The notes: generated by a model not told the origin, from the letters alone. A DNA stretch of 64,000 bases from Chitinivibrionales bacterium (GCA_014728295.1 WJLW01000051.1:25883-89882); one strand, 5' to 3'. Shown: positions 35,453 to 43,861, counted from the first letter of the stretch. Made by a program: numbers and translations.

Positions 35453-35580
35453 AATTGCGTGCTTAGTATGGCGTCGATTCCGCCGACATGACGGTATTGC
35501 AAAATAAATCCTTCAGGCAAACAAATGGTAGTGTGGCAGTGAAATCGAATACGGTTTATTTCTGCTGCCATGAAAAGCAA

Positions 35581-35608
35581 AACCCCCCTGCTTGACAGAG
35601 GGGTTTTT
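35581..35608 (-). terminator. Intrinsic terminator after frr
   Basis: CCCCTCTG and CAGGGGGG-type arms around a short loop, followed on the minus strand by TTTT (and a further T-rich stretch). It lies 35 bases beyond the frr stop and closes the rplM-to-frr run. The element also reads as a hairpin with a T-run on the plus strand. Confidence 0.8.
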
Positions 35609-35642
35609 ATATGCGGAATTGTCGGCGGTATTCAGGAAACTG

Positions 35643-36206
35643 TCAGTTTTCAAAAACTTCCTTTTCTTTGATTTCGAGCTGCCTGTCAACGGCCTGAATG
35701 TATTTGTCGGTAATTTTCTGTATCTCATCCAATGCTTTTTTCTGCTCGTCCTGGGATATTTCTTTGTTTTTCTCGCCGGTTTTGAGTTTGTCGTTGCTGT
35801 CACGGCGGATATTGCGAATCGCAACTTTATTATCTTCGCTGATTTTTTTGCAGGTTTTAAATAAATCTTTGCGACGTTCTTCAGAGAGTGCGGGTATGGG
35901 AATGCGTATGATATTGCCATCATTCTGGGGATTAAGGCCAAGATCCGAGGCTTTGATGGCTTTTTCAACCGCCTGCAGCATGGTTTTTTCCCAGGGCTGC
36001 ACCAGCACCAGTCTGGCTTCGGGAATGGAAATATTGGCAACCTGATTCAGCGGCGTAGGCGAGCCGTAATAGTCAACCTTGACGCCATCGAATAGCGACG
36101 GTGTAGCTCTGCCGGTGCGCACATGAGAAAAATCTCTTTTCAGATTTTCGATACTTTTCTCCATTCGGGAGGTAGTATCATTTTTAATTGATTCAACAAC
36201 ACTCAT
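35643..36206 (-). CDS. frr: Ribosome recycling factor
   Basis: 187 residues, standard RRF length. It shows RMEKSIENLKRDFSHVRTGRA near the N terminus, the YYGSPTPLNQVANISIPEAR hinge region, IRIPIPALSEERRKDLFKTCKK, and the C-terminal helical segment. Together with EF-G it splits post-termination ribosomes. It overlaps the end of pyrH by 4 bases, so it is probably translationally coupled; the pyrH-frr order is near universal. Confidence 0.97.
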   Translation of the reverse strand: MSVVESIKNDTTSRMEKSIENLKRDFSHVRTGRATPSLFDGVKVDYYGSPTPLNQVANISIPEARLVLVQPWEKTMLQAVEKAIKASDLGLNPQNDGNIIRIPIPALSEERRKDLFKTCKKISEDNKVAIRNIRRDSNDKLKTGEKNKEISQDEQKKALDEIQKITDKYIQAVDRQLEIKEKEVFEN

Positions 36207-36928
36207 TGGTTTGCTCCCTTCTTGACAAGAGATCCAACAGATGCGCCTTCAACGCATTTGCGTAAATTTCCGTGCTCGAACAATTTAATAACTTTGATGG
36301 GTATCGCGTGGTCCATGCACAGGCTGAACGCTGCGGCATCCAGAATCTTCAGGCCACGGCGCAATGCTTCTTCATGCGAAATCAAATCTATTTTCACAGC
36401 ATCCGGATTGTTGACCGGGTCCATATCGTAAATGCCGTCGACTTTCGTTGCTTTGATCAGAAGGTCAGCCTCTATCTCGATACAACGCAGAGCTGCCGCC
36501 GTATCGGTGGTAAAACATGGATTACCGGTGCCTGCTGCTATAATGACCACTTTCTTTTGTGCCAGAGATTGCAGTGCTTTTTGGCGTACGAATAACGGTG
36601 CAATTTTGTCCATTTGAATGGCGGTAAAAACAGTGGTTTGCATTCCGGCCTGTTCAAAAAATTCCTTGAGCGCCAATGCATTGATGACGGTTGCCAACAT
36701 GCCCATGAAATCACCCGACGCTTGCGGAATTCCGGTTAGTGCGCCGGGAGCGCCACGATAAATATTGCCTCCGCCGACAACAATGCCGATTTCTACGCCT
36801 GATTCGTAGATGTCTTTGAGCTCGGCAGCAACCCGCCGTGCCAGTTGCGGATCGACGCTGTAGGTTTTGTCCCCAGCCAGGGCTTCGCCGCTCAATTTGA
36901 GCAGAATGCGCTTGAAGGCAATTGGCAT
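36203..36928 (-). CDS. pyrH: UMP kinase
   Basis: 241 residues from MPIAFKRILLKLSGEAL, chosen because this is the usual family N terminus and length; the frame stays open into tsf, but those 21 residues are not family-like. Visible are the nucleotide-binding KLSGEAL, IVVGGGNIYRG, GTGNPCFTTDTAAALR and TKVDGIYDMDPVNNPDA motifs of the amino-acid-kinase fold. It phosphorylates UMP to UDP and usually forms UTP-inhibited hexamers. The start is 7 bases after the tsf stop; no good ribosome-binding site is visible, which suggests coupling to tsf. Confidence 0.95.
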   Translation of the reverse strand: MPIAFKRILLKLSGEALAGDKTYSVDPQLARRVAAELKDIYESGVEIGIVVGGGNIYRGAPGALTGIPQASGDFMGMLATVINALALKEFFEQAGMQTTVFTAIQMDKIAPLFVRQKALQSLAQKKVVIIAAGTGNPCFTTDTAAALRCIEIEADLLIKATKVDGIYDMDPVNNPDAVKIDLISHEEALRRGLKILDAAAFSLCMDHAIPIKVIKLFEHGNLRKCVEGASVGSLVKKGANQ

Positions 36929-36935
36929 GCTGGTA

Positions 36936-37844
36936 TCAGCTTTCGGCTTCGGTTTCTTCTTCTCCGCCTTCACCAAGTTCGTAGCGTGCAAACCATCTTA
37001 CCGAAAGATCGGCGCCACAGGCCTTTGATGCTTCCTTGATACGGTCGGTTACCGACTTGTCGGTATCGCGAATGAATTCCTGTTCGATAAGTAGATTTTC
37101 TTTGAAAAACTTATTCAATTTGCCTTCGATAATTTTATCCCAGATTTTCTCGGGTTTGCCAGAGTTTTTGACCTGTTCGGTGTAAATTTCCTTTTCTTTA
37201 GCGACTATTTCCTCAGGGGCGGTGTCACGGTCAATTGCCAATGGTCTGGAAGCCGCAATCTGCATGGCAATATCCTTGCCGAGTTCAGCAACAGCGTCGG
37301 CGATGAGCGCCTCGGCATTATCAGAAGCCAGGGTGACGATAACCCCGATGCGTCCGTTGCCATGAATGTATGAGAATATTTTTTCCGTTGCCGGATCAAT
37401 GGCAATATGTTCGAAGCGGCTGAACGTGATTTTTTCGCCAATTTTCCCGATAAGATCTTCAACGATGCGTTGCTCAACTGATTTTCCTTCGAATGATGCC
37501 GGTTTCAAGGCCAGTGCAGCGGTGATGTCCGCAGGCTTTTCGTTGAGAAGTGCCGGGCCAAGATCTTCAACAAACTTGAGAAAATCTTCATTACGCGCCA
37601 CGAAATCCGTTTCGCTGTTCACTTCGTACATCACTGCATTGGCTCCATCGATCAAGATGGTTACTTTCCCTTCTCTGGCTGATCTTCCGGCTCGCTTCGC
37701 CGCGGTAGCCTGACCTTGCTTGCGCAGGTTCTCGATTGCTTTTTCGATATCACCTTCGGTTTCCTGCAGAGCTTTTTTGCACTGCATCATGCCTAGGCCG
37801 GTTTTTTCGCGCAGGGTCTTGACCTCTGCTGCTGTTATTGCCAT
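36936..37844 (-). CDS. tsf: Elongation factor Ts
   Basis: 302 residues. The N-terminal UBA-like domain (ITAAEVKTLREKTGLGMMQCKKALQETEGDIEKA) and the core region with SETDFVARNEDFLKF are typical; EF-Ts exchanges GDP for GTP on EF-Tu. The C terminus ends in a short acidic tail (GEGGEEETEAES). GGAG lies upstream of the ATG. It stands 59 bases after rpsB, the common pairing. Confidence 0.97.
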   Translation of the reverse strand: MAITAAEVKTLREKTGLGMMQCKKALQETEGDIEKAIENLRKQGQATAAKRAGRSAREGKVTILIDGANAVMYEVNSETDFVARNEDFLKFVEDLGPALLNEKPADITAALALKPASFEGKSVEQRIVEDLIGKIGEKITFSRFEHIAIDPATEKIFSYIHGNGRIGVIVTLASDNAEALIADAVAELGKDIAMQIAASRPLAIDRDTAPEEIVAKEKEIYTEQVKNSGKPEKIWDKIIEGKLNKFFKENLLIEQEFIRDTDKSVTDRIKEASKACGADLSVRWFARYELGEGGEEETEAES

Positions 37845-37903
37845 CGTGTGCTCCTTGGTTTTCGATACGGGTGAACTGCTATCGCAAAGCGGCGTCGAAT
37901 TGT

Positions 37904-38779
37904 TTATTCTTTTTTTTCGGTTGTTTCGGTCATTTTCCTTCTGACAACCCGGCGCTTGCGTATTTTTTTCTCCGATTGCCTGAGTTCTTCTTCATCTTTG
38001 GTTTCATCATTCACGGGGGTTAAGCTTTCTACTTCTTCCTCCGAGGTCATTGGTGTTTCACGGACATTTTCCTCACGGGCCATTTCTTCTTCCCTGATTG
38101 CACCCTGCGCAGAAACGATCGCATCCGAGACGGTTTTTACGATGAGCTGTACCGATTTGAGCGCGTCATCGTTTCCAGGAATTACATAATCAATGATCTC
38201 AGGATTGCAATTGGTATCGACGATAGCACCTACGGGGATTCGCAGGCGTTGGGCTTCGGCAACTGCAATATGCTCCTTGATGGTATCGACAACAAAGATC
38301 AGCGCCGGGCTCTTGCGCAAATGGCGTATGCCACTGAGCACATTAAGCAATTTGTCTTTTTGCTTGCCCAGGGCGAGTACCTCTTTTTTCGGCAAAGCTT
38401 CGATCGTGCCGTCCGTCTCCATTGTCTCTATTTTTTCGAGCTTGCGGATGCTTTGGCGGATCGTCTGGAAGTTAGTCAGCATGCCACCCAGCCACCTTTC
38501 AGTTACATAGGGCATGCTGCACCGCTCGGCCTCTTCCTTGACACAATCCTTTATCTGCTTTTTGGTGCCGACGAAAAGGATCTTGCCCCCCTTTTGGATT
38601 ACATCCTCAACACGATTGACAAATACGTCTATCTGGTGCAATGTTTTGTTGAGATCGATGATGTAGATTCCATTGCGCGGACAGAGGATGTACCGCTTCA
38701 TTTTCGGGTTCCAGCGTTTGGTCTGGTGACCAAAATGAGTCCCTGCTTCGAGTAGATCGCGTAAAGTAAGTGATGACAT
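37904..38779 (-). CDS. rpsB: 30S ribosomal protein S2 with charged C-terminal extension
   Basis: 291 residues from MSSLTLRDLLEAGTHFGHQT; GGAG lies 6 bases upstream of this ATG, against an in-frame start 11 codons earlier that falls within the leader fold. The S2 core (RWNPKMKRYI, ERWLGGMLTNFQTI, VVDTIKEHIAVAEAQRL, DTNCNPEIIDYVIPGND) is complete. About 65 residues beyond the core form an extension, first acidic (EEEMAREENV..DETKDEEEL) then basic (KKIRKRRVVRRK). S2 usually ends soon after the core, so this tail is unusual. Followed by tsf. Confidence 0.96.
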   Translation of the reverse strand: MSSLTLRDLLEAGTHFGHQTKRWNPKMKRYILCPRNGIYIIDLNKTLHQIDVFVNRVEDVIQKGGKILFVGTKKQIKDCVKEEAERCSMPYVTERWLGGMLTNFQTIRQSIRKLEKIETMETDGTIEALPKKEVLALGKQKDKLLNVLSGIRHLRKSPALIFVVDTIKEHIAVAEAQRLRIPVGAIVDTNCNPEIIDYVIPGNDDALKSVQLIVKTVSDAIVSAQGAIREEEMAREENVRETPMTSEEEVESLTPVNDETKDEEELRQSEKKIRKRRVVRRKMTETTEKKE

Positions 38780-38794
38780 GAAAACTCCGTTTGT

Positions 38795-38870
38795 TATGGG
38801 TTTGGCTCCCACCGACCCTGGTTGAAAAGATCATCCCTTTTGTGGAACACCCATAGCGTTAAGGTCGGTG
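38795..38870 (-). promoter_or_regulatory. rpsB leader RNA with predicted pseudoknot
   Basis: Reading the minus strand, CACCGACC (38870-38863) pairs with GGTCGGTG (38817-38810), an 8-bp stem extendable by one wobble and one A:U pair. Its loop contains TATGGGT (38855-38849), which is exactly complementary to ACCCATA (38801-38795) just after the stem, so an H-type pseudoknot forms. It ends 6 bases before the GGAG ribosome-binding site of rpsB. A lineage-specific autoregulatory site for S2 is likely; I have no evidence of protein binding. Confidence 0.55.
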
Positions 38871-38905
38871 TGATTATTGTGTATATGGAACAAATGCTTG
38901 GATAC

Positions 38906-39295
38906 TTAGCGTTTGGAGAATTGAAAACGCTTGCGAGCGCCGGCCAGGCCGTATTTCTTACGCTCGACCACTCGTGAATCACGGGTAAGCAAGCCTGCTT
39001 TTCGCAATGCTTTATGGTTTTCTTCGCTCATATCACTTAGCGCGCGTGCAATACCGAGACGAATCGCGCCCGATTGGCCGCTGATACCGCCGCCGGTTAC
39101 TTTGGCAACCAGATCAAATGAGCCGCCAACCTGCAAGAGGCTGAAAGGATGCTCGACATTTTTAACAAGAACGTCGGATTTCAGATATTCCTTGACAGGC
39201 GAGCCGTTAATGATACGGGTACCTTTGCCCTGCTTGATTATTACGCTGGCTATGGCGTTTTTTCTTCGTCCGGTAGCTATGTGTACGTTTTCCAA
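38906..39295 (-). CDS. rpsI: 30S ribosomal protein S9
   Basis: 129 residues, the usual S9 size. It has ATGRRKNAIASVIIKQGKG at the N terminus, the GGGISGQSGAIRLGIARAL loop, and the basic C-terminal tail ERKKYGLAGARKRFQFSKR that reaches the P-site tRNA. It lies 37 bases after rplM; L13-S9 is a conserved pair. A 126-base gap with the leader pseudoknot separates it from rpsB. Confidence 0.97.
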   Translation of the reverse strand: MENVHIATGRRKNAIASVIIKQGKGTRIINGSPVKEYLKSDVLVKNVEHPFSLLQVGGSFDLVAKVTGGGISGQSGAIRLGIARALSDMSEENHKALRKAGLLTRDSRVVERKKYGLAGARKRFQFSKR

Positions 39296-39332
39296 AACTA
39301 TAGTGCTCCTTATATCTGGAGTTAAACAGTAA

Positions 39333-39767
39333 TTACAGGTTTAACGAAAGCTCTTTTGGCTTCTGGGCGGCATGTGGATGCTCTGTTCCGGCATACACGT
39401 GAAGCTTATCCAGAATAGATCTGCCCAGTGGGCCTTTTTTGACCATGCCTTTGATTGCATGTATTACCGGCTGGGTTGCATCGAGTTCCATCTGCTTGCG
39501 AAATGAACGTATCTTTTCTCCGCCGGGATACTGCGAATGCCTGAAGTATTCCTTGGCTTCGGCTTTATTACCGGTCAGCTTGATCTGCTGTGCATTGACA
39601 ATTATGACATAATCGCCGTGGTCGTGATTTGGCGAATAGGCGGTCTTGTTTTTGCCGGTCAGTATCTGCGCAACATTTGAGGCCAGTCTGCCCAATACGG
39701 CATCTTTTGCATCGACAACGAACCATTCGCGTTTGATTTCTTTGTGGTTGACAACTTTGGTCTTCAT
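39333..39767 (-). CDS. rplM: 50S ribosomal protein L13
   Basis: 144 residues from MKTKVVNHKEIKREWFVVDA, chosen because AAGGAA stands before it and the length matches L13; an open start 8 codons upstream is less likely. Core motifs are VLGRLASNVAQILTGKNK, HGDYVIIVNAQQIKLTG and GMVKKGPLGRSILDKLHVYAG. First gene of the rplM-rpsI-rpsB-tsf-pyrH-frr run. Confidence 0.97.
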   Translation of the reverse strand: MKTKVVNHKEIKREWFVVDAKDAVLGRLASNVAQILTGKNKTAYSPNHDHGDYVIIVNAQQIKLTGNKAEAKEYFRHSQYPGGEKIRSFRKQMELDATQPVIHAIKGMVKKGPLGRSILDKLHVYAGTEHPHAAQKPKELSLNL

Positions 39768-39817
39768 CGGTTCAACTTCCTTGAGAAACATTGGGCGAAA
39801 TAAGATAAACTTGTTGA

Positions 39818-39846
39818 AAATAAAATATAGTTGAGCTTAATGTCAA
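39818..39846 (-). promoter_or_regulatory. Probable promoter of the rplM operon
   Basis: On the minus strand TTGACA (39846-39841) is followed 17 bases later by TTATTT (39823-39818) in an AT-rich region about 50 bases upstream of rplM. Read by eye against the sigma-70 consensus; the -35 is perfect, the -10 fair. Confidence 0.5.
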
Positions 39847-39964
39847 TGTCGATGGGTGATCATCTGGGACCGGGGCGCATTTGCGGTTTCCTGTGGCCTC
39901 CCTTTCGCTTTTGCCAAATTAGCGATATAATATAAGAAGTACAGACACCAGGCGGCTGCAACGC

Positions 39965-40243
39965 ATGTCGGTTTTTTTCGATAGTGCGCTCGGTTCGCCT
40001 GGCAATACACGCTCAACGTCGAGGCGATCGATGTCCGTCATACTTAGCGTTTGCATCTCCGGTATATTTCTGATCTTAATGACGGGCGGCATGCTGTATG
40101 TCATCAACGGGCTGCGCATGCCGGAATCATTCGACGACAACCGGAAAATGCGCGATCATTTAAAAAAGGCTGTTCACGGAGCCGCAGCGGCGGCCGACAA
40201 TCAGAAGAGAATGCAGCCTGGATATGGTAAAGAGGAAAACTAA
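39965..40243 (+). CDS. Small single-pass membrane protein, hypothetical
   Basis: Up to 92 residues; an alternative start at 40031 (70 residues) has GAGG 6 bases upstream and begins directly before the hydrophobic segment SVILSVCISGIFLILMTGG. The segment is followed by a charged C-terminal part (DDNRKMRDHLKKAV...). The stop codon overlaps that of the convergent HDOD gene. Base composition is like that of the neighbours, and no family is recognised, so the gene is plausible but not certain. Confidence 0.45.
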   Translation: MSVFFDSALGSPGNTRSTSRRSMSVILSVCISGIFLILMTGGMLYVINGLRMPESFDDNRKMRDHLKKAVHGAAAAADNQKRMQPGYGKEEN

Positions 40244-41100
40244 GCTATCTGCATGAAGATGGAAGCTTTTTCGATCTCGTTATCGATATCTTCCAGCAAA
40301 GGGCCTAATGAGAGGTTTTGAAAGCCCAGATTGTTCCAGGCAGAATCGGCAATCAAAGGCACTTTGTCGTCCCCGCCATAGCCGTAGTCCATTGCGCGTA
40401 CCAGAATGTCTGCCAGGTGTACGATGGAAGTCATGGTAGCATGTTCGCGTGAGGGGTTGGGCATATGATGGTACATTACAATATGCTGCAGGTTCGAAGG
40501 CAGGTTCCACTTCTCGGCGATAATGCCGCCGATTTCCTGGTGCGTCATCGTGAACATCTCTGATTCGCATTCGTAAAACAGCTTCTGCTTTTGCTGAGCG
40601 GTTTTCACGATTATATGAAATTCCTCAGAGAGAAATTGACAGAGAATAATTTTGCCGATGTCGTGTATCAAACCACCGACAAAGCATTCTTCCTTTTCGT
40701 TAAATCCGACATAGCGGGCTATCGACTGGGCAGCCGCACCGCAGGCCAGCGAATGAAACCAGAACTTCTCCATATCGAACTGATTATTTTCACTGCTGTT
40801 TTTTTTGAAAAAATCGAAAATAGACGCTGTCAATACGACGTTTTTGACCGTCGAGAATCCCAGAATCACAATTGCATGAGTTATAGTACTGATTTTGCCG
40901 GGGAAGCCGTAGAACGCAGAATTCACCAGCTTGAGGACTTTCGATGCCAGGGATTGATCGGTTGTTATTGCCCGTCCCACTTCTTCGGCTGAGGTTTGTG
41001 GATTTTGCATCAAACGTGTAATTTTCTCAATAACCGAAGGGAGCGTGGGCAGGTTGGATATGTTCTCGATTTTTGTGCTGATATTGATCTGATTTTTCAC
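40240..41100 (-). CDS. HDOD-domain signalling protein (second in the window)
   Basis: 286 residues from a GTG at 41100 placed right after AGGAA and the stop of the upstream gene; the open frame continues upstream but would overlap that gene by 44 bases. The HDOD fold is nearly the whole protein: LPSVIEKITRLMQNPQTSAEEVGRAITTDQSLASKVLKLVNSAFYG, FVGGLIHDIGKIILCQFL, and MTHQEIGGIIAEKWNLP. These proteins bind partners, often in chemotaxis and pilus control. The tandem arrangement with the 106-residue gene and the nearby PilZ gene supports a role in cyclic-di-GMP or motility signalling (inference). Confidence 0.88.
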   Translation of the reverse strand: MKNQINISTKIENISNLPTLPSVIEKITRLMQNPQTSAEEVGRAITTDQSLASKVLKLVNSAFYGFPGKISTITHAIVILGFSTVKNVVLTASIFDFFKKNSSENNQFDMEKFWFHSLACGAAAQSIARYVGFNEKEECFVGGLIHDIGKIILCQFLSEEFHIIVKTAQQKQKLFYECESEMFTMTHQEIGGIIAEKWNLPSNLQHIVMYHHMPNPSREHATMTSIVHLADILVRAMDYGYGGDDKVPLIADSAWNNLGFQNLSLGPLLEDIDNEIEKASIFMQIA

Positions 41101-41107
41101 GAGTTTC

Positions 41108-41428
41108 CTATTGCGATGTCTGATGTACTTTGTGTTGGCAAACGGCGGCAAATATCTTTTTCATAATTGAATTGTGCAATACAGCCGAAAACTTCTGCTC
41201 GAGATGCTTATTGATTTCTTCTGCTGAGACTGTCGGAGCGGCCGACTCCTCCTGCTGCTCTTCTTCACCTTCAACATAGACAAAATAGATTTCCCAGTTT
41301 TTCAGCCGCCGGCCCATAAACGGATTGAGGGTCGCTCCTTTATTCAGCAGTACATTGCCCGAACGTCCGCGTATTTCACGGGCAAGCACCATTTTGTCTT
41401 CGATCTGATCTACCGGAATTTTACGCAT
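41108..41428 (-). CDS. Small protein resembling N-terminal modules of HD-GYP/HDOD proteins
   Basis: 106 residues. The first 55 (MRKIPVDQIEDKMVLAREIR, GNVLLNKGATLNPFMGRRLKNW) match the short beta-rich module commonly fused in front of HD-GYP phosphodiesterases ('KIPVDQLKPGMVLAKDV...LLPAGT'). The remainder is acidic, then helical. The stop is 7 bases before the GTG of the HDOD gene, so the pair looks like a split version of a two-domain protein. No catalytic residues expected. Confidence 0.75.
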   Translation of the reverse strand: MRKIPVDQIEDKMVLAREIRGRSGNVLLNKGATLNPFMGRRLKNWEIYFVYVEGEEEQQEESAAPTVSAEEINKHLEQKFSAVLHNSIMKKIFAAVCQHKVHQTSQ

Positions 41429-41463
41429 CGTTTCGAGTCAATTGAAAAAGTAAACATTCATCT

Positions 41464-41491
41464 TTTACATTTGAGGCGACTATTGTATAAT
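41464..41491 (+). promoter_or_regulatory. Strong promoter of the PilZ gene
   Basis: TTTACA (41464-41469) and a perfect TATAAT (41486-41491) separated by 16 bases, about 40 bases before the PilZ gene and divergent from the 106-residue gene. Read by eye against consensus. Confidence 0.55.
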
Positions 41492-41532
41492 AATGAAAAT
41501 AAACGATTTAGTCTGCCTGATATCGGGTTGTA

Positions 41533-42744
41533 ATGTATCTTAATTATCGGATTAGATGCACTGATATGCAAGCAAAAACTTCTCATCCGGTACCAAAACA
41601 TGCTCAAAAATATCTGCGGCTAGCGGGTGGGCTGCTGATATTCTCAGCGCCTCATGCATGGGCCGATAGTGTCATTCGTCAAATAGGCTGGCAGCGCGCG
41701 CATACCTGGGTTATTGTGGCTGTAGTATTGGTAGCGCTTGTACTCGGCGCTTTTCTGATCATCTTCTATCTCAGGGCAAAAAGGCGCGAACAGCACGAAC
41801 AACAGGAGCTATCCCAGAACCGATTTTCCGAGGAGGTAGAACGTCTCGGGTTGAGTGCGCCGGAGACAGCAAAAATTCGCCGCCTCCTGCACTATGCGCC
41901 GGCAGTGCAGCCGCAGGTCATTTTCCAGTCTATACCCTTGTACGAGAAGTGTTTGCATGCGCATGCCGAAAAGTTTCTTGGCCAGGCCAAAGATCCTGTC
42001 GAAATTCGCCAGGAAGAAGAAATGCTCTATGGGCTCAGAAAAAAATGCGGCTATAATTTCATTCCCGCAGAGCACCCGCTTATTTCGACTCGAAATATTG
42101 CCATTGGACAGACCGGCTCGCTATTTGGCAGAAGCAATAGAGATGCACTTGTCAACGGTGCCGTGGTGCTCGAAAACAAAGAGTTTGTGCTGGTCATTCG
42201 ATACGATCCCGAAAACAGTGACGTGTTCAGCATACAGCCCGGCAATCGGCTCAAATTTGCATTTGCCCGTCAAAACGACGGCGTGTACGGTATCCCGCTT
42301 ACCGTGAAAGCGGCTGATGGAAGCGGATTGATACGTTTCGACCATTCGCTGGAGCTTAAACGCAACCAGCTTCGCCAGTACGTACGCATGGAAATAAGTG
42401 CAACAGTGCGTATCCGGCTGCTCAAGACAGCCGATCCTGAAAAATCGGAGATCCCCTTGCGAGAACAGGTCGAGTGCAAAATGGTTGACATCAGTGGCGG
42501 AGGCTTGAGCTTTCTGGCCGAACGGGCCCTGAAACCGGGTGATATCATATCAGTCGGTTTTGCGCTTCCCGGTGCCGCGTTTAACGGCATTGCCTCCCGT
42601 ATCGTTCGCGTATCCCTGCAGGAAGGTAAAACAACGACCTTCAAGCGTCACCATGTCCAGTTTGTCAAGATGGACGTCGCCAGAAGAGAGCACATCGTGA
42701 AATTTATATTCGAAAAGCATCGTCAAATAAGTCAGTGGCGCTGA
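41533..42744 (+). CDS. Membrane-anchored PilZ-domain protein
   Basis: 403 residues (a start at 41566 is also possible). An N-terminal hydrophobic stretch and a second transmembrane segment (WVIVAVVLVALVLGAFLIIFY, about residues 59-79) anchor the protein. After a helical stretch and a beta-barrel-like YcgR-N-type region (about 180-285) comes a PilZ domain. Both cyclic-di-GMP contacts are there: the Arg-rich RQYVRMEIS (RxxxR type) and the DISGGGLSF (DxSxxG) motif. It probably binds cyclic-di-GMP at the membrane and acts on motility or pilus assembly; the pilus operon follows 1.2 kb downstream. Confidence 0.85.
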   Translation: MYLNYRIRCTDMQAKTSHPVPKHAQKYLRLAGGLLIFSAPHAWADSVIRQIGWQRAHTWVIVAVVLVALVLGAFLIIFYLRAKRREQHEQQELSQNRFSEEVERLGLSAPETAKIRRLLHYAPAVQPQVIFQSIPLYEKCLHAHAEKFLGQAKDPVEIRQEEEMLYGLRKKCGYNFIPAEHPLISTRNIAIGQTGSLFGRSNRDALVNGAVVLENKEFVLVIRYDPENSDVFSIQPGNRLKFAFARQNDGVYGIPLTVKAADGSGLIRFDHSLELKRNQLRQYVRMEISATVRIRLLKTADPEKSEIPLREQVECKMVDISGGGLSFLAERALKPGDIISVGFALPGAAFNGIASRIVRVSLQEGKTTTFKRHHVQFVKMDVARREHIVKFIFEKHRQISQWR

Positions 42745-42770
42745 TAACCTGTGACTGGATGCACCTGATC

Positions 42771-43238
42771 ATGGCCTGTTCGATTGACATCCTGATAAGC
42801 GGCAAAAAACAGAGCCTGCTGTCCCCCCCGACGAAACGCTATCTTGAGCTTGTTCGGCCGTATGCGCAAGTGAATATGCGTATTGTCAAACCGCTGAGAT
42901 TATTAAATATGTCAGCAGAGACCCGCCTCGATCGTGAATCTGAGCATTTGCTGCAGCAGGCGCCACCCGGCTGTCGTCTCATTGGTCTTACCGAGCGCGG
43001 GCAAACCTTTGATTCACCTCAATTTGCACAGTGGCTGGTTGATAATGTGCAAAACAAGGCGCGCCTGGGCCTGCTCATCGGCGGCGCATTCGGCCTGTCA
43101 CCGTCGGTACTTAACAGGTGTGACGAAAAAGTAAGCTTGTCACCCTTGACATTTCCTCACCATATTGCTTTAATGATTTTAGTTGAGCAGCTCTATCGTG
43201 CTTTTACCATAATCAGGCATCATCCCTATCACAAATAG
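42771..43238 (+). CDS. rlmH: 23S rRNA pseudouridine-1915 N3-methyltransferase
   Basis: 155 residues with this start; in-frame ATG 42759 and GTG 42735 (overlapping the PilZ stop) are alternatives and none has a good ribosome-binding site. The SPOUT methyltransferase knot is plain in LLIGGAFGLSPSVLNRCDEKVSLSPLTFPHHIALMILVEQLYRAFTI, and the protein ends in the family hallmark HHPYHK. The N-terminal half is less conserved than usual. It methylates pseudouridine 1915 in the intersubunit bridge helix. Overlap with the PilZ frame suggests co-transcription. Confidence 0.9.
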   Translation: MACSIDILISGKKQSLLSPPTKRYLELVRPYAQVNMRIVKPLRLLNMSAETRLDRESEHLLQQAPPGCRLIGLTERGQTFDSPQFAQWLVDNVQNKARLGLLIGGAFGLSPSVLNRCDEKVSLSPLTFPHHIALMILVEQLYRAFTIIRHHPYHK

Positions 43239-43248
43239 AAGGGTGCAC

Positions 43249-43662
43249 ATGCAAGGTGATGCTACGAGAAAAACCGGCCCTGCAGGCGGAGTAACAGTCA
43301 GAATCATCTGGATAGCGGCTACCTTCTTGCTGGTGGCCTTTGTCCTCTTTGCGCTCATTTCCCGTTTGCAGCAGCGCCAGCAAATAAATCATCGCAAAGC
43401 CATTCAGATTGCCGAGTACGGACTGCAGACAGCCTTGCAGCAATTCTATAAAGATCCGCAGCCGCATCTGCAAATCGGGAGGACAGCTCATCGCGACGGG
43501 TGGTATACCGTCACGGCGCAGCGATCATCCAAAGGCGACAGCACGCTGATGCATTTTAAAAGCACCGGACGCGTCGGCGGCATTTCGCGCACCAAGGTTT
43601 GCGTGCTTGTACGAAAGGTCACCGAAAGCGATACGCAATGGACCAGGAAATACATTCGATAA
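43249..43662 (+). CDS. Small bitopic protein, PilX-like in layout, hypothetical
   Basis: 137 residues from the ATG preceded by GAAGGG. A single hydrophobic helix (VRIIWIAATFLLVAFVLFALI, about residues 18-38) is followed directly by a polar helix (RLQQRQQINHRKAIQIAEYGLQTALQQFY) and a beta-rich part (DGWYTVTAQRSSKGDSTLMHF). The helix-then-'A..GL..AL.....' pattern is like prepilin-type and PilX-like minor pilus proteins, but the prepilin cleavage motif is not clear. Its place 10 bases after rlmH and 300 bases before pilM supports a pilus role (inference). Confidence 0.55.
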   Translation: MQGDATRKTGPAGGVTVRIIWIAATFLLVAFVLFALISRLQQRQQINHRKAIQIAEYGLQTALQQFYKDPQPHLQIGRTAHRDGWYTVTAQRSSKGDSTLMHFKSTGRVGGISRTKVCVLVRKVTESDTQWTRKYIR

Positions 43663-43831
43663 CAGCATCTCCCAGGATGCGGGCAGGTGAATGCGAAGCC
43701 CCAAAGGCAACCTGTCGCATCTGATGTTGGAAAATTAAAGTAAGCGTAGTACAATATGTAGTAGATAGCCTGAGCAGTTGATTATCCATATGGTATCTAA
43801 TTTAAGCAGGTTAAATTATTTGTTTTTTTAC

Positions 43832-43861
43832 TTGACAATCTCGGCAGGATACAGATAATAT
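43832..43861 (+). promoter_or_regulatory. Probable promoter of the pilM-pilQ operon
   Basis: A perfect TTGACA (43832-43837) followed by TAATAT (43856-43861, spacing 18) or GATAAT (43854-43859, spacing 16) in a strongly AT-rich gap, about 100 bases before pilM. Confidence 0.6.
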
